A DNA stretch of 64,000 bases, from contig NZ_AUTC01000199.1 of NCBI RefSeq assembly GCF_001461695.1, forward strand, positions 180,126 to 244,125, written 5' to 3'. The position numbers and the translations under genes were made by a program. Of the stretch, positions 1 through 9,214 are shown piece by piece; the first letter of the stretch is position 1, and the number at the start of each line of letters is the position of its first letter. The notes beneath the pieces were generated by a model. That model saw only the letters and a program-made list of their open reading frames with translations, did no database searches and had not been told where the DNA came from. The stretch is from Sinorhizobium fredii USDA 205. Its GTDB lineage: Bacteria; Pseudomonadota; Alphaproteobacteria; Rhizobiales; Rhizobiaceae.

Positions 1-655
1 AACGGTCCGAAAGGGAGACCTTTTCCTCCACGGCCTCCGAAGGGTTGATGGCGGTCGACTGTTCGTTCTCCATCATATCCCGCGGCAGAAGATGCCGGCG
101 GTTCGAGGTCGCATAGAGCACCACATTCGCCGGGCGGCCCTCGACGCCGCCGTCGAGAACGGCCTTGAGCGATTTGTAGGACGTATCGTCGTGGTCGAAG
201 GAAAGGTCGTCACAGAAGATGATGACCGGCATCGGCGCTTGCCGCAGGATGTCCATCAGGGCAGGCAGCGAGGCGATGTCCTCGCGATGCACCTCGACGA
301 GCTTCAGGCCGCTGCCGCTATCGCGCGCCACCTTCGCGTGGACCGCCTTGACCAGCGACGACTTGCCCATGCCGCGGGCGCCCCAGAGGAGCACATTGTT
401 CGCGGGGTAGCCGTCGGCGAAACGAAGCGTGTTGTCGAAGAGAATGTCGCGGACATGGTCGACACCGGTGATCAGCGACAGATCGATGCGATTCGGCCTG
501 GCCACGGGTTGCAAATGGCGGGCGGCGGGAGCCCAGACGAAGCAATCGGCTACGTTCCAGTCGTTGTCCGCAGCCGCCGGTCCGGCAATGCGGTCGAGCG
601 CAGCCGAAAGCTTCTGCATTTCATTGATCAGAATGTCGAGCTTGCTTTCACGCAT
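1..655 (-). CDS. DUF815 family ATP-binding protein (partial, 3' end outside window)
   Basis: An AAA-like ATPase of the DUF815 family; its cellular role is poorly defined. Reading from the ATG at 655 gives about 218 residues with no stop before the window edge, so the C-terminus is missing. A Walker A motif (GARGMGKSS, residues 92-100) and a Walker B-type stretch (VIIFCDDLSFD, about 144-154) are visible, followed by a sensor-like ATSNRRHL segment. A GGAG lies a few bases upstream of the ATG. It is divergent from yajC. Family assignment is by recognition; the biological function is unknown. Confidence 0.85.
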   Translation of the reverse strand, partial: MRESKLDILINEMQKLSAALDRIAGPAAADNDWNVADCFVWAPAARHLQPVARPNRIDLSLITGVDHVRDILFDNTLRFADGYPANNVLLWGARGMGKSSLVKAVHAKVARDSGSGLKLVEVHREDIASLPALMDILRQAPMPVIIFCDDLSFDHDDTSYKSLKAVLDGGVEGRPANVVLYATSNRRHLLPRDMMENEQSTAINPSEAVEEKVSLSDR

Positions 656-870
656 CTGTATATCTCCAGGAGTCTTGGTCTGCAGCCGTGGCGGAGCGTG
701 CGGAGCCGCTGCAATTGCTTGATTTGCGGGCCGCTTCGCCTCCGGCCGTGACGATTTTGTCGGTAGCACGGTGGTTTGCGCTGGAAAAGCCCGGCTCTCC
801 GCCCTCAAGGGGTTCTCCTGTTGCGGAAATTATGTCAGAGGCAGGAGCAACGGAGAAGGGTGCCGACCAG

Positions 871-898
871 TTGTGTCGTGGGATTGCGTCCCTATATT
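871..898 (+). promoter_or_regulatory. Putative sigma70-type promoter of yajC-secDF
   Basis: TTGTGT at 871-876 and TATATT at 893-898 are separated by 16 bases. They lie about 57 bases before the yajC start, in the otherwise gene-free stretch 656-954, where I see nothing else. Inferred by eye only. Confidence 0.45.
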
Positions 899-954
899 CC
901 CGACGGATTTCGCGCGGGCAGGTAACCGCGTGGGTTGAACTCAAGGAGTGATCG

Positions 955-1287
955 ATGTTCATTACCGAAGCTTTTGCGCAGACTGCCGCTCCCGCTACCG
1001 GCGGGGCCGACATTTTGATGTCTATCCTGCCGTTCATCCTGATCTTCGTCGTCATGTACTTCCTGATCATTCGCCCACAGCGTGCGCAGATGAAGCGTCG
1101 CGAAGAGCTCTTGAAGAACATCCGCCGCGGCGATCAGGTCGTTACCGGTGGCGGTATTGTCGGCAAGGTGACGAAGGTCGTCGACGATTCGGAACTCGAA
1201 GTGGAGATTGCCGAAGGGATCAAGGTCCGCGTCGTTCGCAGCGGCGTTTCCGAAGTTCGCGTGAAGGGTGAGCCTGTCAAGGAATAA
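955..1287 (+). CDS. yajC: Preprotein translocase subunit YajC
   Basis: Inner-membrane accessory subunit of the Sec holotranslocon that associates with SecDF. The 110 residues have a short alanine-rich N-terminus, one strong membrane segment (about residues 22-41, followed by IIRPQRAQMKRR) and the conserved cytoplasmic core with GDQVVTGGGIVGKV. This is the classic YajC pattern and length. A GGAG precedes the ATG by about 8 bases. It lies 44 bases upstream of secDF and is almost certainly cotranscribed with it. Confidence 0.97.
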   Translation: MFITEAFAQTAAPATGGADILMSILPFILIFVVMYFLIIRPQRAQMKRREELLKNIRRGDQVVTGGGIVGKVTKVVDDSELEVEIAEGIKVRVVRSGVSEVRVKGEPVKE

Positions 1288-1331
1288 ACCAGCCACGACC
1301 ACCCGGGTCTGGCGATGGAGCATTTCGAGGC

Positions 1332-3902
1332 ATGCCGAAATTCTCGCCGTTGAAGAACATCCTGATCTGGCTGGTCGTTCTGGCCGGTTTTGCCTTTGCT
1401 TTGCCGAACATCGTTCCCAGGGAGCACCTGGCCGGATGGCCGGTGTGGCTTCCGCATCGGCAGGTGCCGCTCGGCCTCGATCTGCAGGGCGGCTCCGACA
1501 TCGTCCTGAAAATCGACCGCGACAACCTCGTCGCCGAGCGGCTTGAGACCACGATCGCGCGAATTGCCCAGGCGCTGAGGGATGCCGACATCGGCTATAC
1601 GGGTCTTTCCGGCAGTGGCCAGGAAATTCAGTTCCGGCTCCGCGACGCATCGAAGGCGGCGGCAGCCCGCGAGGCGCTCAGCGCATTGACCGCGCCCGTC
1701 GAAGCGCCTGACCACACTGGAAGCCCGATCCGGGAGTTGATCGCTGACGGGGCCTCGGGGCAGGAGCCGTTAAGGCTTCGCTTGACGGATGAGGGGATCG
1801 ATTTCCGGCTGTCCGCAGCGCTCACTCAGGCGGTCGAAGCCGTGCGCCGCCGCGTCGGCGAGGTCGTGGCCGTGGAGCCGGTGATCCGACGCCGTGGCAC
1901 AGACCGGTTGAGCATCCAGATACCCGGATTGGAGGATCCGCAGCGGCTCAAGGATCTCCTGGGCCAGCGCGGCGACCTCGCCTTCCGGTGGCTCGATACA
2001 TCGATGCCGCCGCAGCAGGCCCTCGACACGCGGCCACCTGCCGCGTCGGAGGTTCTCTATTCGCTGGACGATCCGCCGGTTCCCTACCTCGTCGAAAGGC
2101 AGGCCTTCGTCTCCACCCCGGACTTTGCCGATGCGCAACCCGGGCTCGATCCGAAGACCGGCGAGCCCGTCGTCGACATCAAGCTGAGGACAGATGCATC
2201 CGAGCGGCTCACGTCGCTGTTGCAATCCGCGTCTCGGCGACAATTCGCCATCGTGCTCGATGGACAAGTGGTCTCGACACCTGCGCTTGGGGACGTCATC
2301 GAAGGCGATACGGCCCGGCTTTCCGCCGACTTGTCGGAGGAGGGGGCAGAGAATTTTGCCGCATTGCTCAGAGCCGGGCCGCTTCCCGTCTCGCTGACGG
2401 TTATCGAAGAGCGCACCGTTGGTCCGGAAGTCGGAACGGATGCCATCGCCAACGGCCTGACAGCCGGACTGGTCGCGGCAGCCGCGGTCGCCGCCTGCAT
2501 GATCGGGTTCTACGGCTTCTTCGGCCTCGTCGCGGTGATTGCCGTGATTGTCAATGTCGTGCTCATCATCGCCGTGCTGTCACTTCTTGGGATCACGCTG
2601 ACCTTGCCGGGGATCGCGGGGATCATTCTCACGATCGGGGTCGCGGTCGATTCGAACGTGCTCATCTACGAACGGCTGCGAGAGGAGGTGCGCAGCAGCA
2701 GCGAACCCCTGCGCAAAGCTCTCGACAACGGCTTCTCGCGCGTCCTGACAAGCATCTTCGATGCGAATCTGACGATGCTGATTGCGGGCGCCATGCTTTT
2801 CCTTCTCGGCACCGGGGCCATTCGAGGGTTTGCGGCGACGCTTGCGATCGGCAGCATCACAACCATCCTGACGGCGCACAGCCTGACGCGCCGGCTGATC
2901 CGCGGATGGTATCGCCGTCGCCGGCCGAAACATCTGCCGAGGGGCATTCGCACAGGTTTCTTTGCCGAGGCCGATATCCGGTTCATGGCCCTCCGCAACC
3001 CCGTTTTCATCGTGATGGCCTCTCTCTCGCTTGCTTCGCTTGTCTTGCTGGTGAGCCTCGGCCTCAACATGGGCGCCGATTTCAAGGGCGGTTCTCTCCT
3101 GGAGCTCCGGTCGAAGGCAGGCGCCGCCGATGTCGCGGATCTCCGCGCCCGCCTCGACGAGCTGAACCTGGCGGAGGTCCAGATTCAGGAACTTGGCTCG
3201 GCACGGGATATCCTCTTGCGCATCCCGTCGCAGGAAGCCGGCGACAATGCGGACCAGACTGCGATGGGATTGGTTCGCGCCGAACTCGAAGATGACTATA
3301 GCTTCCGGCGCGTCGAGGTGGTCGGCCCGGCCGTTTCCGGAGAGCTGACGCGGGCCGGAACGCTCGCCGTCGCGGCGGCGATACTCGCCATTATCTTCTA
3401 TGTCTGGGTGCGCTTCGACTGGAAGTTTGCCGCCGGTGCGGTCATCACCACACTTCACGACGTGCTGTTGACCATGGGCTTTCTCGTGGTGACCGGCATC
3501 GAGTTCAACCTTGCCAGCCTCGCTGCGCTGCTGACGATCGTCTGCTATTCGCTGAACGACACAATGGTGATCTACGACCGCGTCCGGGAGAACCTGGCGC
3601 GCTATCGGCGGATGCCGCTGTCGGTCTTGATCGACGCGTCGATCAACCAGACCCTTTCGCGTACCGTCCTGACGGCGATAACGACTGCATTGGCCCTCGT
3701 TGCACTCTACCTCTTCGGCGAGAGCCGCGTCGTGCAGTCCTTCAGCGCGACGCTCCTCTTCGGAGTGGTTATCGGGACGATTTCGTCGATCTATATCGCC
3801 GGGCCGGTCCTCATTCTCTTCAACCGCCGAAACAATCGCCTCGACGGGACGTTGGGAGGACGCGGTACGATCCGGCACGACAAAGCAACGGGTGCAGCCT
3901 GA
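1332..3902 (+). CDS. secDF: Protein translocase SecDF, fused form
   Basis: A natural SecD-SecF fusion that uses the proton-motive force to help pull preproteins through SecYEG and release them in the periplasm. The 856 residues contain an N-terminal membrane helix (about 8-28), the SecD LGLDLQGG motif (47-54), a large periplasmic domain, the SecD membrane bundle including GVAVDSNVLIYER, and then the SecF half beginning near GADFKGG (about 580) with NDTMVIYDRVRE towards the C-terminus. Both proton-path Asp/Arg motifs are present. Its last base is shared with the ATG of the next gene. Confidence 0.97.
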   Translation: MPKFSPLKNILIWLVVLAGFAFALPNIVPREHLAGWPVWLPHRQVPLGLDLQGGSDIVLKIDRDNLVAERLETTIARIAQALRDADIGYTGLSGSGQEIQFRLRDASKAAAAREALSALTAPVEAPDHTGSPIRELIADGASGQEPLRLRLTDEGIDFRLSAALTQAVEAVRRRVGEVVAVEPVIRRRGTDRLSIQIPGLEDPQRLKDLLGQRGDLAFRWLDTSMPPQQALDTRPPAASEVLYSLDDPPVPYLVERQAFVSTPDFADAQPGLDPKTGEPVVDIKLRTDASERLTSLLQSASRRQFAIVLDGQVVSTPALGDVIEGDTARLSADLSEEGAENFAALLRAGPLPVSLTVIEERTVGPEVGTDAIANGLTAGLVAAAAVAACMIGFYGFFGLVAVIAVIVNVVLIIAVLSLLGITLTLPGIAGIILTIGVAVDSNVLIYERLREEVRSSSEPLRKALDNGFSRVLTSIFDANLTMLIAGAMLFLLGTGAIRGFAATLAIGSITTILTAHSLTRRLIRGWYRRRRPKHLPRGIRTGFFAEADIRFMALRNPVFIVMASLSLASLVLLVSLGLNMGADFKGGSLLELRSKAGAADVADLRARLDELNLAEVQIQELGSARDILLRIPSQEAGDNADQTAMGLVRAELEDDYSFRRVEVVGPAVSGELTRAGTLAVAAAILAIIFYVWVRFDWKFAAGAVITTLHDVLLTMGFLVVTGIEFNLASLAALLTIVCYSLNDTMVIYDRVRENLARYRRMPLSVLIDASINQTLSRTVLTAITTALALVALYLFGESRVVQSFSATLLFGVVIGTISSIYIAGPVLILFNRRNNRLDGTLGGRGTIRHDKATGAA

Positions 3903-4288
3903 TGGCAAAGGGTATCGAAATGCGCGAAGCGCACTTTCCCGGACGTGCGCCGATCGACGCCTATGGCAATGGCGGTTTTCGCTTCGCCGACATGTCGCAC
4001 CGCGGCTCGGTGCTGCTGTTGCCCTCCGGCGTCTACGCCTGGGACGTGGTCGAGGGCGACCCGTTGGCGATCGAAAAATTCCGGCGCGTGCTGGACGAGG
4101 CTCAAGAGATCGAGGTCCTGCTCGTCGGGACCGGGCGCGAAATCAGACCTTTGCCGGCAGATCTGAAGGCAACACTTAAAGCGGCTGATATTTCGTCCGA
4201 TCCGATGAATACCGGCGCAGCGGTTCGCACCTACAACGTCATGCTGGCGGAATCGCGCGCCGTCGCTGCCGCATTGATTGCGGTGTGA
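3902..4288 (+). CDS. Mth938/DUF498 family protein (NDUFAF3-like)
   Basis: A 128-residue protein of the Mth938-like (DUF498) family, whose mitochondrial member NDUFAF3 is a respiratory complex I assembly factor. Seen here are the compact alpha/beta pattern with GNGGFRFADMSHRGSVLLLP, and LLVGTGREIRPLP in the middle. The start codon overlaps the end of secDF, and the stop overlaps the GTG of the next gene, so translation is likely coupled in a secDF-DUF498-phytoene-synthase-like operon. A role in complex I assembly in this organism is an inference from the eukaryotic family. Confidence 0.88.
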   Translation: MAKGIEMREAHFPGRAPIDAYGNGGFRFADMSHRGSVLLLPSGVYAWDVVEGDPLAIEKFRRVLDEAQEIEVLLVGTGREIRPLPADLKATLKAADISSDPMNTGAAVRTYNVMLAESRAVAAALIAV

Positions 4289-5151
4289 CCGAGTATCGAA
4301 GGAATCCCAGCGTGCAAGAGCCCGATGCCCAGATCCTTGCGATTCTGCGGGATACCGATCGCGATCGATACCTTGCATGCCTGCTCGCCCCGCCGGAAAG
4401 GCGGCATTCGCTTGCCTGTCTCTATGCCTTCCATGCCGAGATTGCCCGCATCCGCGACGTGATACATGAGCCGCTGCCGGGCGAGATCCGGCTGCAATGG
4501 TGGCGTGACCTGCTGGAGAGCCGATCGGGGGGCGAGGGCCACCCGCTGGCGCAGGCGCTCCTCAGCTGCATTGACGAGCATCGCCTGCCCGTCGCCGTTC
4601 TGCAGAACATGATCGACGCCCGCATCTTCGACCTTTATGACGACCCGATCGAGGACACGACGGCGCTGGAAGGATATGCCGGCGAAACGGCGTCGGCACT
4701 CATTCAGCTTGCCTCGCTGGTTCTCGACCCGACGAATGCCGCGAAATCGGCGGACGCTGCAGGGCATGCCGGCGTTGCGCAGACGATCGCCGGCCTGCTG
4801 CTTCTTCTGCCGATCCACTCCCGGCGGGGTCAGGTTTATTTCCCTGCCGACCTGCTGCGGGCGACCGGGCTCGACAGGGAGATGCTGCTGGACGGGCGCG
4901 ACGAGCTGGCGATCGGCAGGGCCGTTCACGCGTTCTGCGGGCTCGGCCGGGATCACCTCGTCAAGGCTCGCAACAGTCTGGATTCGATCTCTGCGCAGAA
5001 TTTCTCCGCCTTCATTCCCGTCGCTCTTGCGGAGCCGGTGTTCGCGCGTGCCGAAGCCGCCGGAGCTCGGATTCTGCGGCACTCGATCCAGCCGCCCCAG
5101 TGGCAGCGGCAATGGCGGATGTGGCGCGCAAGCCGTCGCCGCCGCTTTTGA
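4285..5151 (+). CDS. Squalene/phytoene synthase family protein (NDUFAF6-like)
   Basis: A 288-residue all-helical protein of the trans-isoprenyl diphosphate synthase family. Near the N-terminus LYAFHAEIARIRD stands where active synthases carry an Asp-rich motif; only a reduced set of acidic residues is visible, so it may be a non-catalytic homologue like mitochondrial NDUFAF6, a complex I assembly factor. The start is GTG at 4285, overlapping the preceding stop by 4 bases; a second GTG at 4312 is possible. Position next to the NDUFAF3-like gene supports an assembly role over carotenoid synthesis. No other carotenoid gene is seen nearby. Confidence 0.82.
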   Translation: MTEYRRNPSVQEPDAQILAILRDTDRDRYLACLLAPPERRHSLACLYAFHAEIARIRDVIHEPLPGEIRLQWWRDLLESRSGGEGHPLAQALLSCIDEHRLPVAVLQNMIDARIFDLYDDPIEDTTALEGYAGETASALIQLASLVLDPTNAAKSADAAGHAGVAQTIAGLLLLLPIHSRRGQVYFPADLLRATGLDREMLLDGRDELAIGRAVHAFCGLGRDHLVKARNSLDSISAQNFSAFIPVALAEPVFARAEAAGARILRHSIQPPQWQRQWRMWRASRRRRF

Positions 5152-5236
5152 CGCGTCTCGTTGTTCAAGCTGGCGCAAGCCTCGAGCGATAGAGGTTGGG
5201 CCTCACGGAATCCTGTCGTCCGAAAGGGACGGATAT

Positions 5237-5701
5237 ATGCTCTGGTTGATTCTCATCGCTGTGATTGCCGTCGTCGGTGCATTTTATGTCCGGATGAACG
5301 CGCGCGCCGAGCACGACGCCAGCAATCCCGACACCGGATCGGCGATGGTCGAGTTTGGCCGAGCCTTTCCCGACGAGGCTATACGGGCGTTGCATTCGAC
5401 GATCGATGGCAAGGCCATTTTTCTTCGCCTGCATGACGGCAAGGCCGGCTTCATTCAATCCCACGGCACGCACTATGTGTGCCATGTCATTCATCCGGGA
5501 AAGCTTCGGGTGAACAGTTCCGAAAGCGGGCAGGGGCTCATCGTCCATTTCCCCGATTTCGCTTATCTGGACAACAATTTCGAATTCCAAACCGCGGCCG
5601 AGGCGGCCGAGGTCTCGCTGTGGCTGCTCGGTAGCTTCAGCCCGAAATCCGAAATCGACGCACCGCTCGCAGGGAGAGCAGCGGCGCAGACGATCGACTG
5701 A
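5237..5701 (+). CDS. Membrane-anchored hypothetical protein
   Basis: Not recognised. The 154 residues begin with one hydrophobic segment (MLWLILIAVIAVVGAFYV, residues 1-18) that looks like an N-terminal anchor or uncleaved signal. A soluble domain with many aromatic and beta-type stretches follows (KAIFLRLHDGKAGFIQSH, FPDFAYLDNNFEFQ). It lies 85 bases after the phytoene-synthase-like gene on the same strand, with a purine-rich GAAAGGGACGG before the ATG, so it may end the secDF operon. Conserved-looking composition, but no function can be assigned. Confidence 0.75.
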   Translation: MLWLILIAVIAVVGAFYVRMNARAEHDASNPDTGSAMVEFGRAFPDEAIRALHSTIDGKAIFLRLHDGKAGFIQSHGTHYVCHVIHPGKLRVNSSESGQGLIVHFPDFAYLDNNFEFQTAAEAAEVSLWLLGSFSPKSEIDAPLAGRAAAQTID

Positions 5702-5785
5702 AGGCGGCAGTCAGACCAAGTCTCGCCCTGTACCGAGTGTTGTCTTGATCGCGATGCTCTGCGTGACGGCCTGCAAGCTGGCCGT

Positions 5786-6712
5786 TTATGCACTGTCCTT
5801 CATACTCGGTAGCGTCAGCCTGCCTGACCGCGGCAACTCCAAGAGACGCGCGATGAACGACTGCACCCCGCGCCGTCTGGCTCCAAATCCGGTCACCACC
5901 CAGAAATGCAGTGGGCTGGCGACCGTATGCCCGGCCAGCCTCGCAAGGCTGCCGCACTTCAGAAACGAGGCTCCATAGGGCTCGCGCATGAGTGCGACGC
6001 CGCTCCCGGCTGCCGCGGCTTGAAGGCCGAGATCGTAATCGGGAAAGCACCGGTCCTGGGGACGAAGATGATAGCGGCACCCGTGCTCCGCGAGCCACAG
6101 CCGCCATGCGTCCGGATAGGCATCGTGGATAAGCGGCAGCGCCATAAGGTCGTCGACCGAAAAGCAGTCTCCCAATGCAGCGGCAATCCCAGGCGATGCC
6201 ACGGGAAAGAGCCTTTCCTCGAACAGCGCCGTCGCCGACCCATCCTTCCATGGTCCCCGGCCGTAGCGAATGGCGACGTCAATCTCGTCCAGCGGGACGA
6301 ATCGATGGTCGAGGTCGAGATCGATGCGCAGATCGGGTGGCGAGCCTTCCAGCACGGCGAGGTTAGGGAGCAGGCACAGCCGCGCGAAGGACGGCAACAC
6401 GCTGACACGAATCGCCTCGGGCAGTTTGCTTTCCCGCCATTCTGCGCCGCCGCTACCGATCGTATCGAGCCCCTGTTGCAGCAGGCGTACAAGATGCTGG
6501 CCCTGTGTCGTGAGACGAACACCTCTCCCGTGCCGCTCGAACAGGGGCATCCCGGCCCACTGTTCGACGGCGGCAACCCTGCGGCTGACGGCGCCGTGGG
6601 TGATGTCGAGGTCATCGGCGGCGCGGGAGAACGAGCCGGTGCGCTCGGCAGCCAGAACAGCGCGCAGAGCATCCAGGGATGGAAGATTACGCCAATATGA
6701 GCTGTGATCCAT
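5786..6712 (-). CDS. LysR family transcriptional regulator
   Basis: A 308-residue LysR-type regulator. The N-terminal winged helix-turn-helix is clear (LDALRAVLAAERTGSFSRAA, then HGAVSRRVAAVEQW, about residues 12-60), followed by the periplasmic-binding-protein-like effector domain (LRIDLDLDHRFVPLDEIDVAIRYG). The ATG at 6712 is chosen; an in-frame GTG at 6718 is also possible. It diverges from the EamA transporter gene with about 60 bases between starts, the usual arrangement for a LysR protein that controls its neighbour. The effector is unknown. Confidence 0.93.
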   Translation of the reverse strand: MDHSSYWRNLPSLDALRAVLAAERTGSFSRAADDLDITHGAVSRRVAAVEQWAGMPLFERHGRGVRLTTQGQHLVRLLQQGLDTIGSGGAEWRESKLPEAIRVSVLPSFARLCLLPNLAVLEGSPPDLRIDLDLDHRFVPLDEIDVAIRYGRGPWKDGSATALFEERLFPVASPGIAAALGDCFSVDDLMALPLIHDAYPDAWRLWLAEHGCRYHLRPQDRCFPDYDLGLQAAAAGSGVALMREPYGASFLKCGSLARLAGHTVASPLHFWVVTGFGARRRGVQSFIARLLELPRSGRLTLPSMKDSA

Positions 6713-6775
6713 TTTCACACTTCATGTCTGTGCGGTGGTCTATGTCAAGGCATGGCGTTGTTCTATTCAGTCGCT

Positions 6776-7705
6776 ATGAACAAGTCCGCTTCTCCCCTTA
6801 TTCCCATCCTTTCGGTTGCTACGACGATTTTCGTCTGGGCGGCCGCCTTTCCGGCGATTACCTTGACCCTCAAGGAGATCGATCCCTTGCCGCTGGCGGC
6901 GGTGCGGTTCGCCATCGCGGCGTCGTTTGCCATGATCTGGCTCGCATGGGCGCGTCCGCGCATGATGCCGCTGGCCGATCTCGCCTGGTGCATCGTCTGC
7001 GGCATCGTCTCGGGCGTGGGCTACAGCGTGTTTCTCAATCTCGGCCAGGAGACCGTCTCCGCCGGAGCAGCCAGCTTCCTTGTCAAGACGGAGTCGCTTT
7101 GGATGGCCGCGTTCGCAGTGTTCTTGCTCAAGGAGCGATTCACCGGATGGGCATGGGCCGGCATGCTGGCCTGCGTCGTCGGCGTCGGCCTGATTGCTGC
7201 CGCCCAGCCCGGCGGAATCACGCTGGGCACAGGAGCACCCCTGGTTCTGGCCGCAGCCTTGTGCTCGGCGGCGGGCTTCACCCTGCAACGCGGATTGGCA
7301 CTGCGTCATGGCGCGTTGCACGTAGCGGCCGTCACCTTCATCGTGGCGGCGCTCGCCCTGTCTCCGTGGCTGCCGCAGGCGGTGACGCAGATGCAAGCGG
7401 CATCCACCGCGACGATCGGATGGGCCGTCTTTCTCGGGGTCTTCCCCACGGCGATCGGCCTTGCATGCTGGGTCTATGCGCTCGGATACTTCGGTGTCGC
7501 CCACTCAGGCAATTTGCTCTATCTGGTCGCACCTCTCGCAATGCTGATCGCTTGGGCCATCGCCGGGGAAACGCCGGCTCTTGTGACGGTGATCGGCGGT
7601 CTGCTGATTCTGTCAGGGGTAATCGTCGTCAATTCTCTCGGCCGGAAGCAGGCGGCGCGCATCGATTCGACCAACAAGAAGGGCTCGGTTCCGGTAGAGG
7701 GCTGA
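6776..7705 (+). CDS. EamA/DMT family transporter
   Basis: An inner-membrane transporter of the drug/metabolite superfamily, 309 residues with about ten hydrophobic segments in two EamA repeats. Typical signatures are FVWAAAFPAITLTL near the N-terminus, LVKTESLWMAAFAVFLLKERFT closing repeat one, and YLVAPLAMLIAWAIAGE in repeat two. Such proteins usually export metabolites or amino acids. The ATG at 6776 is preferred because upstream starts would overlap the divergent LysR gene. Control by the adjacent LysR protein is inferred. Confidence 0.92.
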   Translation: MNKSASPLIPILSVATTIFVWAAAFPAITLTLKEIDPLPLAAVRFAIAASFAMIWLAWARPRMMPLADLAWCIVCGIVSGVGYSVFLNLGQETVSAGAASFLVKTESLWMAAFAVFLLKERFTGWAWAGMLACVVGVGLIAAAQPGGITLGTGAPLVLAAALCSAAGFTLQRGLALRHGALHVAAVTFIVAALALSPWLPQAVTQMQAASTATIGWAVFLGVFPTAIGLACWVYALGYFGVAHSGNLLYLVAPLAMLIAWAIAGETPALVTVIGGLLILSGVIVVNSLGRKQAARIDSTNKKGSVPVEG

Positions 7706-7706
7706 T

Positions 7707-9128
7707 TTATGATGTTTCGTGAGCCAGCCACTTGGCGCAGTCCTCGAGCGCCCGCCCTGCCGTCGCCTGCTTCTTGGCCAGTGCCTTTTCCTTGCCGCGG
7801 AAGCGCTTGGCACCTTCCGGCCTGGTGAGGGCGCCCGCCTCCAGTGGCGGAAACAGCCCGAAATTGATGTTCATCGGCTGGAACGAGCGCTTGCCGGGCT
7901 CGTCGTCGGAAACGATGTGCCCACCGGTGATGTGATTGAGGAGCGCGCCAAAGGCGGTCGTGGCCGGCGGCAGCGACGGTTTTTCACCCTTGCGCTCGGC
8001 AGCGGCGAATCGTCCGGCGAGAAGGCCGATGCTGGCACTTTCCACATAGCCCTCACAGCCAGTGATCTGCCCGGCAAAGCGCAGGCCGGGTCGGGATTTC
8101 AGCGTCAGCGAACCGTCGAGCAGGATCGGCGAGTTGATGTAGGTGTTGCGGTGTAGGCCGCCGAGCCTTGCGAATTCGGCGTCTTCGAGGCCCGGGATCA
8201 TCCGGAAGACGTCCGTCTGGGCGCCGTATTTCAGTTTGGTCTGAAAGCCCACCATGTTGTAGAGCGTGCCCAGCGCATTGTCCTGGCGCAGTTGGACGAC
8301 GGCATAGGGCTTGACCGAAGGATTATGGGCATTGGTGAGCCCCATCGGCTTCATCGGGCCGTGGCGCAGCGTCTCGCGGCCGCGTTCCGCCATCACCTCG
8401 ATCGGCAGGCAGCCATCGAAATAGGGCGTGCCTTCCCATTCCTTGAAGCCGGTCTTGTCGCTGGCGATCAGCGCATCGACAAACGCGTTGTACTGCTCCT
8501 CAGTCATCGGGCAGTTGATGTAGTCCTTGCCCGTCCCGCCGGGACCGACCTTGTCGTAGCGCGACTGGTGCCAGCATACGTCCATGTCGATCGTCTCGGT
8601 GTAGACGATCGGCGCGATGGCATCGAAGAAGGCAAGCGCGTCGGCGCCGGTTTCGCGGCGGATCGCTTCGGCGAGAGCGGGGGCGGTGAGCGGGCCGGTG
8701 GCGACGATCGCCAGGTCCCACTCCCGCGGCGGCAGGTCGCTGATTTCCTCGCGGACGACCGAGATCAGCGGGTGGCTTTCGATCTGAGTGCTGACCGCCT
8801 GCGAGAAGCCGTCCCGGTCGACGGCAAGCGCGCCACCGGCCGGCACCTGGTTGCGATCGGCGGCCCGCATGATCAGCGAGCCTGCAAGGCGCATTTCCGC
8901 ATGCAGCACGCCAACCGCATTGCTGGTCGCATCGTCGGAGCGGAAGGAGTTGGAGCAGACGAGTTCGGCGAGACCGTCGGTCTTGTGGGCGTCCGTGCCG
9001 CGCACGCCGCGCATTTCATGCAGGATGACCGGCACGCCGGCCTCAGCGATCTGCCAGGCGGCTTCCGAGCCGGCAAGCCCGCCGCCGATGACGTGAATGG
9101 GTGAATAGCGAGAGGTAGTCTTGTTCAT
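7707..9128 (-). CDS. trmFO: Methylenetetrahydrofolate-tRNA-(uracil-5-)-methyltransferase TrmFO
   Basis: FAD- and folate-dependent enzyme that makes ribothymidine at position 54 of tRNA, replacing SAM-dependent TrmA. The 473 residues start with the Rossmann FAD motif IHVIGGGLAGSEAA, followed by ELVCSNSFRSD, which carries the conserved cysteine, and further TrmFO blocks such as TETIDMDVCWHQSRYDK and GCEGYVESASIGLLAG. The start is the ATG before NKTTSRYS; an upstream in-frame start would add 13 unlikely residues. It converges on the EamA gene with one base between the stop codons. Confidence 0.97.
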   Translation of the reverse strand: MNKTTSRYSPIHVIGGGLAGSEAAWQIAEAGVPVILHEMRGVRGTDAHKTDGLAELVCSNSFRSDDATSNAVGVLHAEMRLAGSLIMRAADRNQVPAGGALAVDRDGFSQAVSTQIESHPLISVVREEISDLPPREWDLAIVATGPLTAPALAEAIRRETGADALAFFDAIAPIVYTETIDMDVCWHQSRYDKVGPGGTGKDYINCPMTEEQYNAFVDALIASDKTGFKEWEGTPYFDGCLPIEVMAERGRETLRHGPMKPMGLTNAHNPSVKPYAVVQLRQDNALGTLYNMVGFQTKLKYGAQTDVFRMIPGLEDAEFARLGGLHRNTYINSPILLDGSLTLKSRPGLRFAGQITGCEGYVESASIGLLAGRFAAAERKGEKPSLPPATTAFGALLNHITGGHIVSDDEPGKRSFQPMNINFGLFPPLEAGALTRPEGAKRFRGKEKALAKKQATAGRALEDCAKWLAHETS

Positions 9129-9160
9129 GCGCGGCTTCCTACCACAGCCATCTCGCGCTT

Positions 9161-9189
9161 CCAACAAAAACGGCGCCCTTGGGCGCCGT
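9161..9189 (-). terminator. Rho-independent terminator after DUF1127 gene 1
   Basis: ACGGCGCC/GGCGCCGT stem (9170-9189) with a CTTG loop, followed on the minus strand by TTTTTGTTGG. It sits between the upstream DUF1127 gene and trmFO, both on the minus strand. Confidence 0.85.
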
Positions 9190-9214
9190 CTTTGAAGTCC
9201 AGGCTTCGTTCCGA

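Noticed and set aside
2580..3908. 442-codon minus-strand frame
   Set aside because: Antisense to secDF, with shadow-type composition and no recognisable domain.
4285..5151. Carotenoid or hopanoid synthase
   Set aside because: No other carotenoid or hopanoid gene is nearby and the Asp-rich motifs look reduced; the NDUFAF6-like reading fits the context better.
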